NCBI GenBank assembly: GCA_002067585.1
Contig: MVQO01000178.1
Coordinates: 1 to 50,518 of the forward strand
DNA: 50,518 nucleotides
Reading direction: 5' to 3'
DNA from: Syntrophorhabdus sp. PtaB.Bin027
GTDB taxonomy: Bacteria > Desulfobacterota > Syntrophorhabdia > Syntrophorhabdales > Syntrophorhabdaceae
This document shows, one piece after another, positions 36,398-45,119 of the stretch (the stretch's first letter is position 1; every line of letters starts with the position of its first letter). The notes below the pieces were generated by a model. That model did no database searches and was not told where the DNA came from. It worked only from the letters and a program-made list of their open reading frames with translations. A program made the translations under genes and the position numbers.

Positions 36398-36982
36398 ATG
36401 AGCGTCCATGTTCTTGAGTACACATTTGAAGAATACACAGAGATAGTAAAAAAATTCCACGGAGCTGCAGCCCCAGGAGTACTTATTGGTGGATTTATGG
36501 TTGATGCTGCCATACGGAATCTTCCAGATGGCATTCTTTACGATGCCATCTGCGAAACGAAGTCCTGCCTTCCTGATGCCATTCAGTTATTGACGCCATG
36601 CACCACAGGTAATGGCTGGCTCACGGTAATTCACTTAGGGCTTTTTGCATTAACTCTTTATGACAAATCCACCTGTCAGGGAGTACGGGTCTTTCTTGAT
36701 CCTGAGAAGGTAGAATCATGGAAGGAAATCAAGGCATGGTTTTTTAAGATAAAATCTAAAAAAGAACAGGTATTGGAACTCATTAATAAGGAAATAGAAG
36801 CGGCAGGAACCACTATTCTCAGTGCGCAGAAGGTTGAGATACTGCCTGAAGCAGCTCAAAAAAAACATAAAGGCAAAATAGGCCTATGCCCCAAATGCCG
36901 TGAAGTATATCCCCTGGACCATGGCGGTATCTGCCTTCTCTGTCAAAGTAACACTCTTTATGCCCATGGTACCCATATTTAA
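36398..36982 (+). CDS. FmdE-like protein with C-terminal zinc finger
   Basis: The 194-residue protein resembles the FmdE family (formylmethanofuran dehydrogenase subunit E): FHGAAAPGVLIGGFMVDAA at residues 20-38, KSCLPDAIQLLTPCTTGNGWL (Cys57, Cys68), then a C-terminal zinc ribbon C164-x2-C167...C179-x2-C182. In typical FmdE the first motif is FHGHxCPG; here the cysteine is replaced (AAAPG), a difference that may alter metal binding. The protein is not in a formylmethanofuran operon. mobA, Nudix and a small ORF are its only neighbours. A molybdenum or tungsten enzyme accessory role is possible, but not shown. Confidence 0.8.
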   Translation: MSVHVLEYTFEEYTEIVKKFHGAAAPGVLIGGFMVDAAIRNLPDGILYDAICETKSCLPDAIQLLTPCTTGNGWLTVIHLGLFALTLYDKSTCQGVRVFLDPEKVESWKEIKAWFFKIKSKKEQVLELINKEIEAAGTTILSAQKVEILPEAAQKKHKGKIGLCPKCREVYPLDHGGICLLCQSNTLYAHGTHI

Positions 36983-37003
36983 CACCAACAAACCAATAAT
37001 ATT

Positions 37004-37414
37004 TTAACGGCAACCCTCTCTAATAAGCTTTTCTACAATAGGCCTGTCTGCTTCGGGAAAATCATACGCAGCAAGGTCTGCAGGCCTTACCCACCGTATC
37101 TCATCGTGAGCATTGAGGTTGAAACTGCCCGAGACAACGGTTGTTTTATAAACCAGCAATCTAATGACCCAATCAGGTGTATAGATATACTCACTTGTGC
37201 ATATGAGATCTCCAATTTCTGTTATTACCGCAAGCTCTTCGAGGAGCTCCCTTTTCAGGCATTGCTCAGGGGTCTCCCCTTCTTCAAGGGTGCCACCTGG
37301 AAATTCCCACTTTCCGGGATGCATCTTTCCTTGTTTTCTCTTCCCAATAAGTATACAGCCTTCTACCTCTATTACAGCAGCCACAACTATTTTTGGATTC
37401 GGTTTATTTTTCAC
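37004..37414 (-). CDS. Nudix hydrolase, MutT-like
   Basis: The 136-residue protein has a complete Nudix box, G-x5-E-x7-REUxEExG-type, in FPGGTLEEGETPEQCLKREL followed by LEELAV (about residues 38-63). It probably hydrolyses an oxidised nucleotide such as 8-oxo-dGTP, the common MutT activity, but specificity cannot be read from the motif. WEFPGG and the length of about 130 residues support MutT. It converges on the FmdE-like gene (22 nt apart). A possible small gene lies 9 nt upstream. Confidence 0.9.
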   Translation of the reverse strand: MKNKPNPKIVVAAVIEVEGCILIGKRKQGKMHPGKWEFPGGTLEEGETPEQCLKRELLEELAVITEIGDLICTSEYIYTPDWVIRLLVYKTTVVSGSFNLNAHDEIRWVRPADLAAYDFPEADRPIVEKLIREGCR

Positions 37415-37423
37415 GACACCCTG

Positions 37424-37594
37424 TCAGACTCTCCTTACTGCTTGAATCATCTCTTTGATGACAACCTCTATTGTCGAAAAACCTGCTTCAGCGTTTCTTA
37501 TTGGAAACCATGCTCTCATAATCATGAAAAATAGCATAAATAAACTACTGATATAAACAAGAATATAGAAAGCGGGTTCTGTTTCTTTACTCAT
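37424..37594 (-). CDS. Possible small membrane protein upstream of the Nudix gene
   Basis: A 56-codon frame (ATG at 37592-37594, TGA at 37424-37426) encodes one hydrophobic segment (about residues 9-27), then an amphipathic basic tail ending EMIQAVRRV. It ends 9 nt before the Nudix start, as expected for an operon partner. Against it: the ribosome binding site is weak, and the start is only 26 nt from the divergent mobA start. No family recognised. Confidence 0.4.
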   Translation of the reverse strand: MSKETEPAFYILVYISSLFMLFFMIMRAWFPIRNAEAGFSTIEVVIKEMIQAVRRV

Positions 37595-37620
37595 TTTCAA
37601 AAAGATGATAAATACCTGTC

Positions 37621-38229
37621 ATGGATGTTACGTGCGCAATACTCGCCGGTGGAAAAAGTACCCGAATGGGCAAAGATAAGGCCACAATGAAAGTATGCGA
37701 TAAGCCGCTGATTCAACTGGTTTATGAAAAAGTAAAGCCCGTATTCAAAAAGATCATTATTGTATCGAGTGTTCATGATCAATTTCCCGGCATTGATGCC
37801 CCTATTGTTCGAGACATTGCGCCCTTTCGATCCTCCATGGTAGGCATTGCCTCGGCCCTGCTCTCGGCAGATACACCCTACGTTTTCGTCCTTGCCTGCG
37901 ACATGCCATTTGTGACTGAACAATCCATTGGGTATATGCTGAAAGCGGTTCATGGAGAAGAGGTTGTAATCCCTCGCACCCAGTATGGTTGGGAAGCCCT
38001 TCACGCAGTGTACAACCGATCATGCCTTTCTGTCATGCTCACCCATATATGGTTTAACCGCCTCAAAATTATTCGAACTCTTCCCTTTTTTTCCGTTAGA
38101 GAGGTCCGGGAACATCCGGCTTTTATAAATGGAAAAATATCGGTATTTACCAACATAAATGTGGAAGAGGATCTGGGTCTTGTTGAGGATTTGAATAATA
38201 TTAGTTGCGTTACGCCTTCATCTGGCTAA
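37621..38229 (+). CDS. mobA: Molybdenum cofactor guanylyltransferase
   Basis: MobA attaches GMP from GTP to molybdopterin, making the bis-MGD cofactor used by DMSO-reductase-type enzymes (formate dehydrogenases and others). The 202-residue NTP-transferase shows LAGGKSTRMGKDKA (8-21), RDIAPFRSSMVGIASAL and the metal-binding LACDMPF (Asp94), followed by YNRSCL. No clear ribosome binding site is seen. It overlaps the 3' end of the convergent HDOD gene by 20 nt. The initial LAGGKSTRMG motif separates it from the CTP-using MocA only loosely. Confidence 0.9.
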   Translation: MDVTCAILAGGKSTRMGKDKATMKVCDKPLIQLVYEKVKPVFKKIIIVSSVHDQFPGIDAPIVRDIAPFRSSMVGIASALLSADTPYVFVLACDMPFVTEQSIGYMLKAVHGEEVVIPRTQYGWEALHAVYNRSCLSVMLTHIWFNRLKIIRTLPFFSVREVREHPAFINGKISVFTNINVEEDLGLVEDLNNISCVTPSSG

Positions 38230-39382
38230 GTGCTTCTTCGAGGCGCTGGGCTTCCTGGAGTATAATTTGAGCATATTTTCCACCTTTCGATTCAGGGTCA
38301 AGGGTGGTGGAGAGCCTTCTCGCAAAACCAGCCACTGCGATAAGGGGGTTTCTGATCTCATGGGCTACCGCCTGCAGGGTATGACTGACCACATCCTGAC
38401 CTCCTCCTTTCCCTTCCTTAATCGTCTCAAATGAAGGCGGCTCAATTCCTCCTCTCTGTAATTGCATCATGGAGATTTTTTCAGAGATACTGCTCAGGGC
38501 ACGGTTCGCCTTCTCCATTAAACCAAGAAGATCTTTTTCCTTGTCCATTTCAATTTTGAGGTTTTCCGCTATTGCGTCAACCTCCTGAAACACAGACAGG
38601 ATAACTACATTGATTGCACTTCCTCCGAGCCCAAACCAGTCCTTTGCATCACGATAAAGATCATGGAAGTCCTTCGATTTCCCGAGCAGACTCATGGACA
38701 TATTCCTCGCAAGTTCGCAAATACTGGATAAAGGGCTGCTATCAGGAAGCCTGAGAAATCCCTCCTGACATTCTACAATCGAATCAGGGAATTTCCAGTA
38801 ATGAAGTGCTGCTGCGCCTATTTGACGATGATTCACACCAAACTTTTCCTGTTCCCATACGAGGAGTTTTTGTAGGCTATCCAATCTATGATCTATCTCT
38901 TCTCCGGAGTCTTTGATAAACATATTAAAAAAGATCAGAAAGCCAACCCCAAGGGTAAGGCCCGCTACAAAAGCCTCTTCAGGGTTGCAGTTCTTTATTT
39001 GCTCTGCCAAAGATTTTGTCATCAAACCCCTGTATAGTGACGCCCTCCAGAACCTTTCATAATCAAAGCCTTTTACGATACCCATGGGAAATGTATCCCT
39101 GAGCGATATAGAAAGTGCCATAATACGTAACTGTTGAAATCCAATCCTAATCACCGCTTGTTTTAGGGTCTTTGCAGGTTCGACACTTTTGAAAAAGGCG
39201 CTATTGGCAATTCGTAACAGTCTGACAGCAAGGGAGGGATCCTTTTCAATGAGAGATGCGAGGTCGTTGACCGAACATTCTTCATCTGAAGCAAGTTCCA
39301 CGAGCCTGATCGCCACCATAGAAAGGGTGGGTAAAGAAAATCCAGATTCCAGACGCCTGATAAGATCTGCCTGAACATCCAT
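38210..39382 (-). CDS. HDOD-domain protein with C-terminal HisKA-like segment
   Basis: The longest frame opens at 39448, but the protein-like sequence starts at the ATG 39382 (MDVQADLIRRL), giving 390 residues. Residues about 10-210 form an HDOD domain (DPSLAVRLLRIANSAFF, LKQAVIRIGFQQLRIMALS), a signalling output module related to HD phosphohydrolases. After a helical linker a kinase-like H-box VAHEIRNPLIAVAGFARRL (His341) appears, and the protein ends 49 residues later. No HATPase_c domain (N, G1, G2 boxes) follows, because the stop lies inside the 3' end of mobA. It cannot autophosphorylate as a normal histidine kinase. Confidence 0.82.
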   Translation of the reverse strand: MDVQADLIRRLESGFSLPTLSMVAIRLVELASDEECSVNDLASLIEKDPSLAVRLLRIANSAFFKSVEPAKTLKQAVIRIGFQQLRIMALSISLRDTFPMGIVKGFDYERFWRASLYRGLMTKSLAEQIKNCNPEEAFVAGLTLGVGFLIFFNMFIKDSGEEIDHRLDSLQKLLVWEQEKFGVNHRQIGAAALHYWKFPDSIVECQEGFLRLPDSSPLSSICELARNMSMSLLGKSKDFHDLYRDAKDWFGLGGSAINVVILSVFQEVDAIAENLKIEMDKEKDLLGLMEKANRALSSISEKISMMQLQRGGIEPPSFETIKEGKGGGQDVVSHTLQAVAHEIRNPLIAVAGFARRLSTTLDPESKGGKYAQIILQEAQRLEEALSQMKA

Positions 39383-39596
39383 CACTGTCTCATGTATATA
39401 ACAGCTAAAGTTTTGGAATACAATCAGAAAATATTGACAAACAACCATAGATCAGGGAATAGTGAAGAGTGATAGGTTATAAACCAACTGCGGATTAGGC
39501 ATTGTTCGTCACGGTCTTTCCCGCGCGCCCTGCCATTCTCACCTATATTCTTTGACAGATTCCCGTAAGAAACGTATACTTTTTGAGAAAGAGAGT

Positions 39597-40889
39597 ATGG
39601 TGATGCACATTACAATGCACTATGGTAAAACCGGTTTGCCACTTGAATTTCCTGATGCATGGGACATCACGATAATCCGAAAAAAACCTATGCCATCTAT
39701 CCAGAATCCTGAGATATCCTTGAAGTCAGCTTTTGAGAATCCTACCGGGGGGCACCCCCTCACTGAGTTGTCAAGGAAGTGCAACAACGCATGTATACTT
39801 ATCTGTGATATTACCAGACCTGTTCCAAATGGAGTTATTCTGCCAACATTAATCCGACAACTTATCGATGGAGGCATAAAGCCCTCGAACATCCTTATAC
39901 TTGTGGCAACAGGTCTCCACCGGCCAAATGAAGGCCAGGAACTGCTTGAAATTGTGAATAGCAAATGGGTAATGGACACGGTTAAGATACAAAACCACTT
40001 TGCTCGTCGTGATGAAGACCATGAGGATTTCGGAAAAACCAGTCGGGGTACTGTAATAAAGCTTGACAGACGCTTTGTACACGCTAATCTTCGCATCGTC
40101 GTGGGCCTTGTTGAACCTCATTTTATGGCCGGTTACTCAGGTGGAAGAAAGATGGTCGCCCCAGGCATAGCCCATCGCGATACTATAACTTCAATTCACT
40201 CAGCCGGTATGCTCGAACAAAAAGGCGTAGAAAATTGTACGATTGAAGAAAACCCCCTTCATCAGGAATTAACAGAGATTGTCAAAAAGGTAGGAGAGTG
40301 TTTTGCAGTGAACGTTGTGATTGATGAGGAGCGCAAAATATCTTTTTTAAATTTTGGAGATATTGAGGACAGCCACAGGGAAGCAGTCACATTTGTTCGT
40401 TCTTTTGCGGAAATCCCGGTTACTCAGAGGTTCAAAACAGTCGTTACAAGCGGTGCTGGATATCCCCTGGACAAGAACTATTACCAGACAGTTAAGGGTA
40501 TGGTGGCAGCCATCGATATTCTTGAGCCCGGAGGAAATCTTTTCATTGTATCAGAGTGCTCGGAAGGTATCGGTTCACCTGAATTTGTTGAATGCCAGAG
40601 ACGGCTCATCGAATTTGGCCCGGAAGCCTTTATGAAGGAAATTTTGTCAAAAACAATGGCAGATATCGACGAATGGGAGACACAGATGCAGCTCAAAGTA
40701 GCTAAAGTGGGCAGAATTCACCTTTACAGTGGTTGCCTGTGTGATGAGGACATGAGGCTAACAGGTGTTGAGCCTGTTCAGTCCGTCATGGATGCTGTCC
40801 AGCGGAGCATGGATACATTCAGGGACAATCGTGTGGCTGTTATCCCGGAGGGGCCATATGTGATACCTCGACGCAATGCGGCCAGGTAA
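39597..40889 (+). CDS. LarA-family nickel-pincer enzyme (lactate racemase-like)
   Basis: The frame opens at TTG 39552, but the ATG at 39597 has gagaaagagag upstream and gives 430 residues (family length). The LarA landmarks are all present: ATGLHRP (His108), GLVEPHFMAGYSGGRKM with His175 and Lys185 (the lysine that holds the pincer cofactor), and PGIAHRD with His193. LarA racemases and related enzymes act on 2-hydroxyacids. The adjacent gene encodes a GlcD-type FAD oxidase, suggesting a 2-hydroxyacid (for example lactate) pathway. The cofactor biosynthesis genes larB, larC and larE are not in the window. Substrate is uncertain within this family. Confidence 0.85.
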   Translation: MVMHITMHYGKTGLPLEFPDAWDITIIRKKPMPSIQNPEISLKSAFENPTGGHPLTELSRKCNNACILICDITRPVPNGVILPTLIRQLIDGGIKPSNILILVATGLHRPNEGQELLEIVNSKWVMDTVKIQNHFARRDEDHEDFGKTSRGTVIKLDRRFVHANLRIVVGLVEPHFMAGYSGGRKMVAPGIAHRDTITSIHSAGMLEQKGVENCTIEENPLHQELTEIVKKVGECFAVNVVIDEERKISFLNFGDIEDSHREAVTFVRSFAEIPVTQRFKTVVTSGAGYPLDKNYYQTVKGMVAAIDILEPGGNLFIVSECSEGIGSPEFVECQRRLIEFGPEAFMKEILSKTMADIDEWETQMQLKVAKVGRIHLYSGCLCDEDMRLTGVEPVQSVMDAVQRSMDTFRDNRVAVIPEGPYVIPRRNAAR

Positions 40890-40966
40890 CTGTGGTTCAG
40901 ATTTATCAGTAATTAATTCGGGGCTTAATGCGTTAATGATTTTGCAGCAAGTATGGCGGAGAGCAG

Positions 40967-42379
40967 ATGGACAAGGAATCTGTTGACGTGTTCATAAACC
41001 AGATCAGAGGATTTCTCAAGGAAGAACAGATCATAACGGACAAGGACGGTATGTCACATTTCTGTTACGATGCCACAGAGATGAGGTTCATGCCTGACAT
41101 TGTTCTCCTGCCCTGCTCTTCTGAAGAGGTGTCGAAGATTATGAAACTGGCTAGCAGGTTAGATTTGCCTGTTACGCCCCAGGGTGGAAGGACCGGTCTC
41201 TCAGGAGGGGCACTCCCTGTTCATGGCGGACTGGTACTCTCACTTCTCAGGATGAACAAGATACTTGAAATCGACCAAAAGAACATGCAAATCGTGGTAG
41301 AGCCCGGTGTTATTGCGGAAGACCTTCAGATAGAATTGAAAAAGTATAACCTCTTCTTTCCTCCTGACCCATCGAGTACTGTAGAAAGCACTTTGGGTGG
41401 AAATGTTGCTGAAAACGCAGGCTATACAAGGGCGGTAAAATACGGCGTCACCCGGGATTACGTGCTTGGCCTCGAAGCTGTTCTACCTGATGGAGAGATT
41501 ATCAATATAGGCGGCAGAACTGTCAAAAACGTAACAGGATACGATCTCGTTGCTCTTCTTATCGGTTCTGAGGGAACACTGGCAATTGTCACCAAGATCA
41601 TCTGCAAGGTACTTCCCAGACCCGCCATCAGGAAAACCTGCATTATGTACCTCGATGATCTCGGGGCTGCAGCAGACCTGGTTGTAACAATATTTGGCGC
41701 CGGCATACTGCCCTGTGCAATTGAGTTCATGGACAGCATGAGCATCAACTGTGTGGCCGATTATCTGCCAACTGCGGAATCGCTCATAAGGCGCGATGCT
41801 GAGGCCCTTGTGCTTGTTGAGGTAGATGGCAACCATGAGATAGCTACAGACTATGAAGCCCGTCGTATTATGGATCTGAGTAAGGGTTTTTCCGGTGTCA
41901 TTGAAGCAAAGTATGCAGAAAATGATGAACAGGCTGAAAAACTGTGGCGAATCCGTAGAGATACCCTCCCTGCCCTCAAGGCAAAGGGCAAAGATCATCT
42001 CGAAGCAGATGTTGTTGTGCCTCGATATCGCTTGCCCTTTCTCGTCAGAGCCATTCAGGAAAGTGTTGCTACAAAAACGGTTAAAGTAGCTACCTTCGGT
42101 CATGCAGGGGATGGCAATCTTCATGTTACCATTCAATATCGTAAAAGGAATTTTGCTGAGCTGGAGGAGGCTAATGAGCTCCTTGGCGATATTTACAGAA
42201 AGGCTATCGAAATGGGAGGCAAGTTGACTGGTGAACACGGTGTAGGGATTACTGCAAAGGATTACATGAAGATTCAAATGTCACCCGCAGAGATTGCTCT
42301 CATGAAACGGATCAAGTACGCCTTCGACCCTAAGGGCATCCTCAACCCGGGAAAGATATTTCCGGAGGAAAGCGGATAA
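40967..42379 (+). CDS. FAD-linked 2-hydroxyacid dehydrogenase, GlcD/D-lactate dehydrogenase family
   Basis: The 470-residue protein has an FAD_binding_4 (PCMH) domain with VTPQGGRTGLSGGALP (about residues 67-82), DPSSTVESTLGGNVAENAGYTRAVKYG and GSEGTLAIVT, and an FAD-oxidase C-terminal domain with FGHAGDGNLHVTI and GEHGVG. It would oxidise D-lactate, glycolate or a related 2-hydroxyacid, passing electrons to quinone, an Fe-S partner or ETF. The gene is 77 nt after the LarA-like gene, same strand, with ggagag upstream of ATG. No GlcE/GlcF partners follow. Confidence 0.9.
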   Translation: MDKESVDVFINQIRGFLKEEQIITDKDGMSHFCYDATEMRFMPDIVLLPCSSEEVSKIMKLASRLDLPVTPQGGRTGLSGGALPVHGGLVLSLLRMNKILEIDQKNMQIVVEPGVIAEDLQIELKKYNLFFPPDPSSTVESTLGGNVAENAGYTRAVKYGVTRDYVLGLEAVLPDGEIINIGGRTVKNVTGYDLVALLIGSEGTLAIVTKIICKVLPRPAIRKTCIMYLDDLGAAADLVVTIFGAGILPCAIEFMDSMSINCVADYLPTAESLIRRDAEALVLVEVDGNHEIATDYEARRIMDLSKGFSGVIEAKYAENDEQAEKLWRIRRDTLPALKAKGKDHLEADVVVPRYRLPFLVRAIQESVATKTVKVATFGHAGDGNLHVTIQYRKRNFAELEEANELLGDIYRKAIEMGGKLTGEHGVGITAKDYMKIQMSPAEIALMKRIKYAFDPKGILNPGKIFPEESG

Positions 42380-42505
42380 CTCTTTCTGGCAATGGGCTAC
42401 GGGTTTAAATCTATTGTCTCCTGGCTTTAGCCTGTTCCTTTCATTATTACTGTTGCAACACCAATCTTAGAGTGCTATAAAAAGAAAAAACAGCAAGAGG
42501 TCAGT

Positions 42506-43486
42506 ATGAGAAAGGTGATCTTTTTGACATTTCTTTTCACTATAGTGGTTTCTTTCACTGTGTTTGCTGCACCCCAAGATACCCTTAGAAAGGCAATGGT
42601 TCACATTGTGACTATGCAAGATGAGAATGGCACATGGTCGCGATTAAAAGGTGAGTTTCCGCCAGAGGCAGAACCAACGGCATTGGCGGTAAAAGTGCTC
42701 ACCATGAATGGAATGGCCCTGGAAAAGGCTGAAAAAGGTGTGGCCTTCCTCCTGAAAGATCAGAGGCCGGATGGGAGTTGGGGCAACAATACAGCGGGCA
42801 CAGCTTTTACTATCATAGCCCTCAAACAGGCTAACACGGGTGAAGATGCAATCAACAAAGGGATTCAGTACCTACGGGACGTTCAGGATAATAATGGAGG
42901 CTTCAAGAGACTGGGGAAAGAAGGGGCTCCAATTTCTTTTTACACCGCAGTCGTTCTAACCGCCTTAAAGGAAGCAGAAGTTCCCCGGAATGATCCAGCG
43001 GTGAGAATGGCAATAGACTGGCTTATGGGATGTCAGAATACAGATGGTGGTTACCCGATGCTGAAGGGTACGCCTTCGATTGGCCCTGCCACAGCTTGGG
43101 TAGTAAAAGCACTCCTTGCTTATGGGGCAGCACCCACGACACCATTTGTTCAAGATGCTGTAGATTACCTTGTCACAACTCAGAAGTCCCAGGGAGGCTT
43201 TGCACCGGCCCTTCCTGCCGCAGAAGACCCTGAAGCTACAGCATATGCACTCATGGCGTTGAGCAAGTACCCCGACAAAAAAATGAATGTCCATAAGGGC
43301 ACTGAATATCTTGGTAAAGCACAACAACCTGACGGGGCCTTCATCAGCGCGTCTCCGATTCAGTTCAATAAGATTGCTAAGAAAAACACCCAGACAACTT
43401 GTTTTGTGGCATGGGCTCTGAGCGAGTTGGCAGGCAAAGGAGCAGGAGGAACACCAACAACACCCTTAGATTTGAGAGTCAAATGA
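42506..43486 (+). CDS. Secreted prenyltransferase/squalene-oxidase repeat protein
   Basis: The 326-residue protein has a signal peptide (about 1-25, ending VFAA) and then about six alpha-alpha barrel repeats with the QxxDGSWG-like motif: RPDGSWG, DNNGGF, NTDGGY, SQGGF and QPDGAF. The fold is shared by terpene cyclases, protein prenyltransferases and complement-like proteins. The catalytic DxDD of cyclases is not seen, so an enzymatic role is doubtful; a periplasmic binding or scaffolding role is more likely. A caagaggtcagt site precedes the ATG. Confidence 0.85.
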   Translation: MRKVIFLTFLFTIVVSFTVFAAPQDTLRKAMVHIVTMQDENGTWSRLKGEFPPEAEPTALAVKVLTMNGMALEKAEKGVAFLLKDQRPDGSWGNNTAGTAFTIIALKQANTGEDAINKGIQYLRDVQDNNGGFKRLGKEGAPISFYTAVVLTALKEAEVPRNDPAVRMAIDWLMGCQNTDGGYPMLKGTPSIGPATAWVVKALLAYGAAPTTPFVQDAVDYLVTTQKSQGGFAPALPAAEDPEATAYALMALSKYPDKKMNVHKGTEYLGKAQQPDGAFISASPIQFNKIAKKNTQTTCFVAWALSELAGKGAGGTPTTPLDLRVK

Positions 43487-43565
43487 AACAATTATTCATA
43501 AGTTGTTACGAACTAAACGAGCGCAGGTTTCAACTCATAACTCCTTCATTTTATTGTTTTATTCC

Positions 43566-44399
43566 ATGAATTTTCTTAGACGCATAACCAATCACAATCT
43601 TGCATTAGTAGGCCTTCTCATACTGATTCCCATGTTTATCTGTGCAGTTACAGCGCCTATTATATCCCCTCACGACCCCGTAGAACCTGATCTAAAAAAC
43701 ATCCTTGCCTCGCCGTCATGGTCACATCCTTTCGGCACAGATACCCTGGGGCGTGATGTATTTTCACGGGTAATTTATGGGAGCAGGATATCCCTTCTTG
43801 TCGGTTTCGTGTCTGTAGGGATTGCAACGCTTATAGGCATAATGGTCGGGGCACTTTCAGGTTACTCAGGGGGCATCGTTGATGAACTCATTATGCGCTT
43901 TGTTGATCTTATGATGTGTTTTCCTACCTTTTTTCTCATCCTTGCTGTAATTGCCTTACTTGAACCCAGCATCTGGAATATTATGATTGTTGTTGGCCTA
44001 ACGAACTGGATGGGCATTGCCCGCCTAGTGAGGGCTGAGATTATGAGCATTAAAAACAAGGAATATGTTCTTGCTGCCAAGGCCATGGGTTTTCCAAACA
44101 GGAGAATCATTTTTGGACATGTTTTGCCCAATTCATTATCACCCGTTTACGTTGTCGCAACACTTGGTATCGGAGGTGCAATCCTCACAGAGTCCGCTTT
44201 AAGCTTTCTTGGGATCGGAGTTCAGCCGCCAACACCCAGTTGGGGCAACATACTGACCCAGGCAAAGGACAATATCGAAGTAGCCTGGTGGCTTTCTCTC
44301 TATCCTGGACTCGCCATCTTTCTTACAGTCATGGGCTATAATCTTCTTGGAGAAGGTCTTCGTGATATCTTTGATCCCAGGCGCCGCTATCAAACATGA
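43566..44399 (+). CDS. ABC transporter permease, DppC/OppC type
   Basis: The frame opens at 43503, but the conserved part starts at the ATG 43566 (MNFLRRITNHN), giving 277 residues. An OppC_N segment and about six membrane helices are followed by the EAA motif (EYVLAAKAMGFPNRRIIFGHVLPNSL) that contacts the ATPase. Such proteins import dipeptides or nickel as heterodimers with a DppB-type permease. No DppB, ATPase or binding-protein gene is present, so it is an orphan. The start has no clear ribosome binding site. Its start is 79 nt after the repeat protein gene. Confidence 0.88.
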   Translation: MNFLRRITNHNLALVGLLILIPMFICAVTAPIISPHDPVEPDLKNILASPSWSHPFGTDTLGRDVFSRVIYGSRISLLVGFVSVGIATLIGIMVGALSGYSGGIVDELIMRFVDLMMCFPTFFLILAVIALLEPSIWNIMIVVGLTNWMGIARLVRAEIMSIKNKEYVLAAKAMGFPNRRIIFGHVLPNSLSPVYVVATLGIGGAILTESALSFLGIGVQPPTPSWGNILTQAKDNIEVAWWLSLYPGLAIFLTVMGYNLLGEGLRDIFDPRRRYQT

Positions 44400-44810
44400 C
44401 GGTCAACAACAACGCAGATCAAAGTTAAATAATTTTAATAACTTTTTTAATCAGTTAAGTCATTGACGCATCATGTCGAATTTTCTTATGTCAACCGTTA
44501 ACGGACAAGAATGCATGGTCTTTTGCGTCAGCAAAAGTCACAATACAAACTCGAGTAAAAGTCACTGCTGGAGTGAACGAATATATTTTCAGGGAAATCC
44601 CGGCGCATGCTTATCCTAACATCTCAACCAACTTATAATCGATTATTTCAAGGAGTTGTTTATCTTATGCGAATGGTCAAAAATGAATTCGCAGTGCCTA
44701 AACAACCTGACTTTTTCTTTTCCCGGTAATAGAAAAAGTGGCAACCTTTTGAATCCAGCTCCTGATAAAAAATATTCATTCTCCGTAGTAGCAGATTCCA
44801 GAAGTAGGAA
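44400..44810. other. Intergenic stretch without a recognisable gene
   Basis: About 410 nt follow the permease stop. Open frames here (for example 44656-44988 on +) carry no recognisable domain and lack ribosome binding sites. A 48-codon frame at 44473-44619 was judged spurious. The area borders the transposase fragment and looks decayed. Confidence 0.4.
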
Positions 44811-45119
44811 CTATGGATCATCACTTTCAAAGAGGGCGTCAACGGGCCTGATCTCCTGCATTTCCTCGAGCAGCTTTCTCGGACCACTACTGATACCTGA
44901 TGCATCCATCCACTGCTGCACGGTCCGCAATAATGTCAGGGAGAGGAGACAGATGAGGATATGGACCTGGGCCCGTTCTTTCCTCTGACGGAGGACCGGT
45001 TTCATTCCCAGATCATGCCCGGCGGTACAGAAGACATCCTTCACTTCGGCAAACTTCGTTAGCTTCTCTTCAAGTCTGAAACAAAGCGGTTCATAGTGAC
45101 ATTCTCCTTCAGGCCATTG
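44811..45119 (-). pseudogene. C-terminal remnant of an IS1634-type transposase
   Basis: On the minus strand, from about 45119, the reading is ...FRLEEKLTKFAEVKDVF then LGMKPVLRQRKERAQVHILIC and LLSLTLLRTVQQ, to a stop at 44811. It follows the typical end of IS1634-type transposases, where 'EVe..fR..K..L.lRPv.hr.eeRi.aHv.iC.LaL.L.R' carries the last part of the catalytic core. The N-terminal two thirds are missing. The fragment ends exactly where the dispersed repeat copy 2 (45116) begins. Confidence 0.7.

Noticed and set aside
44473..44619. 48-codon frame (starts MSNFLMSTV)
   Set aside because: No ribosome binding site, no domain and unusual composition in a decayed region.
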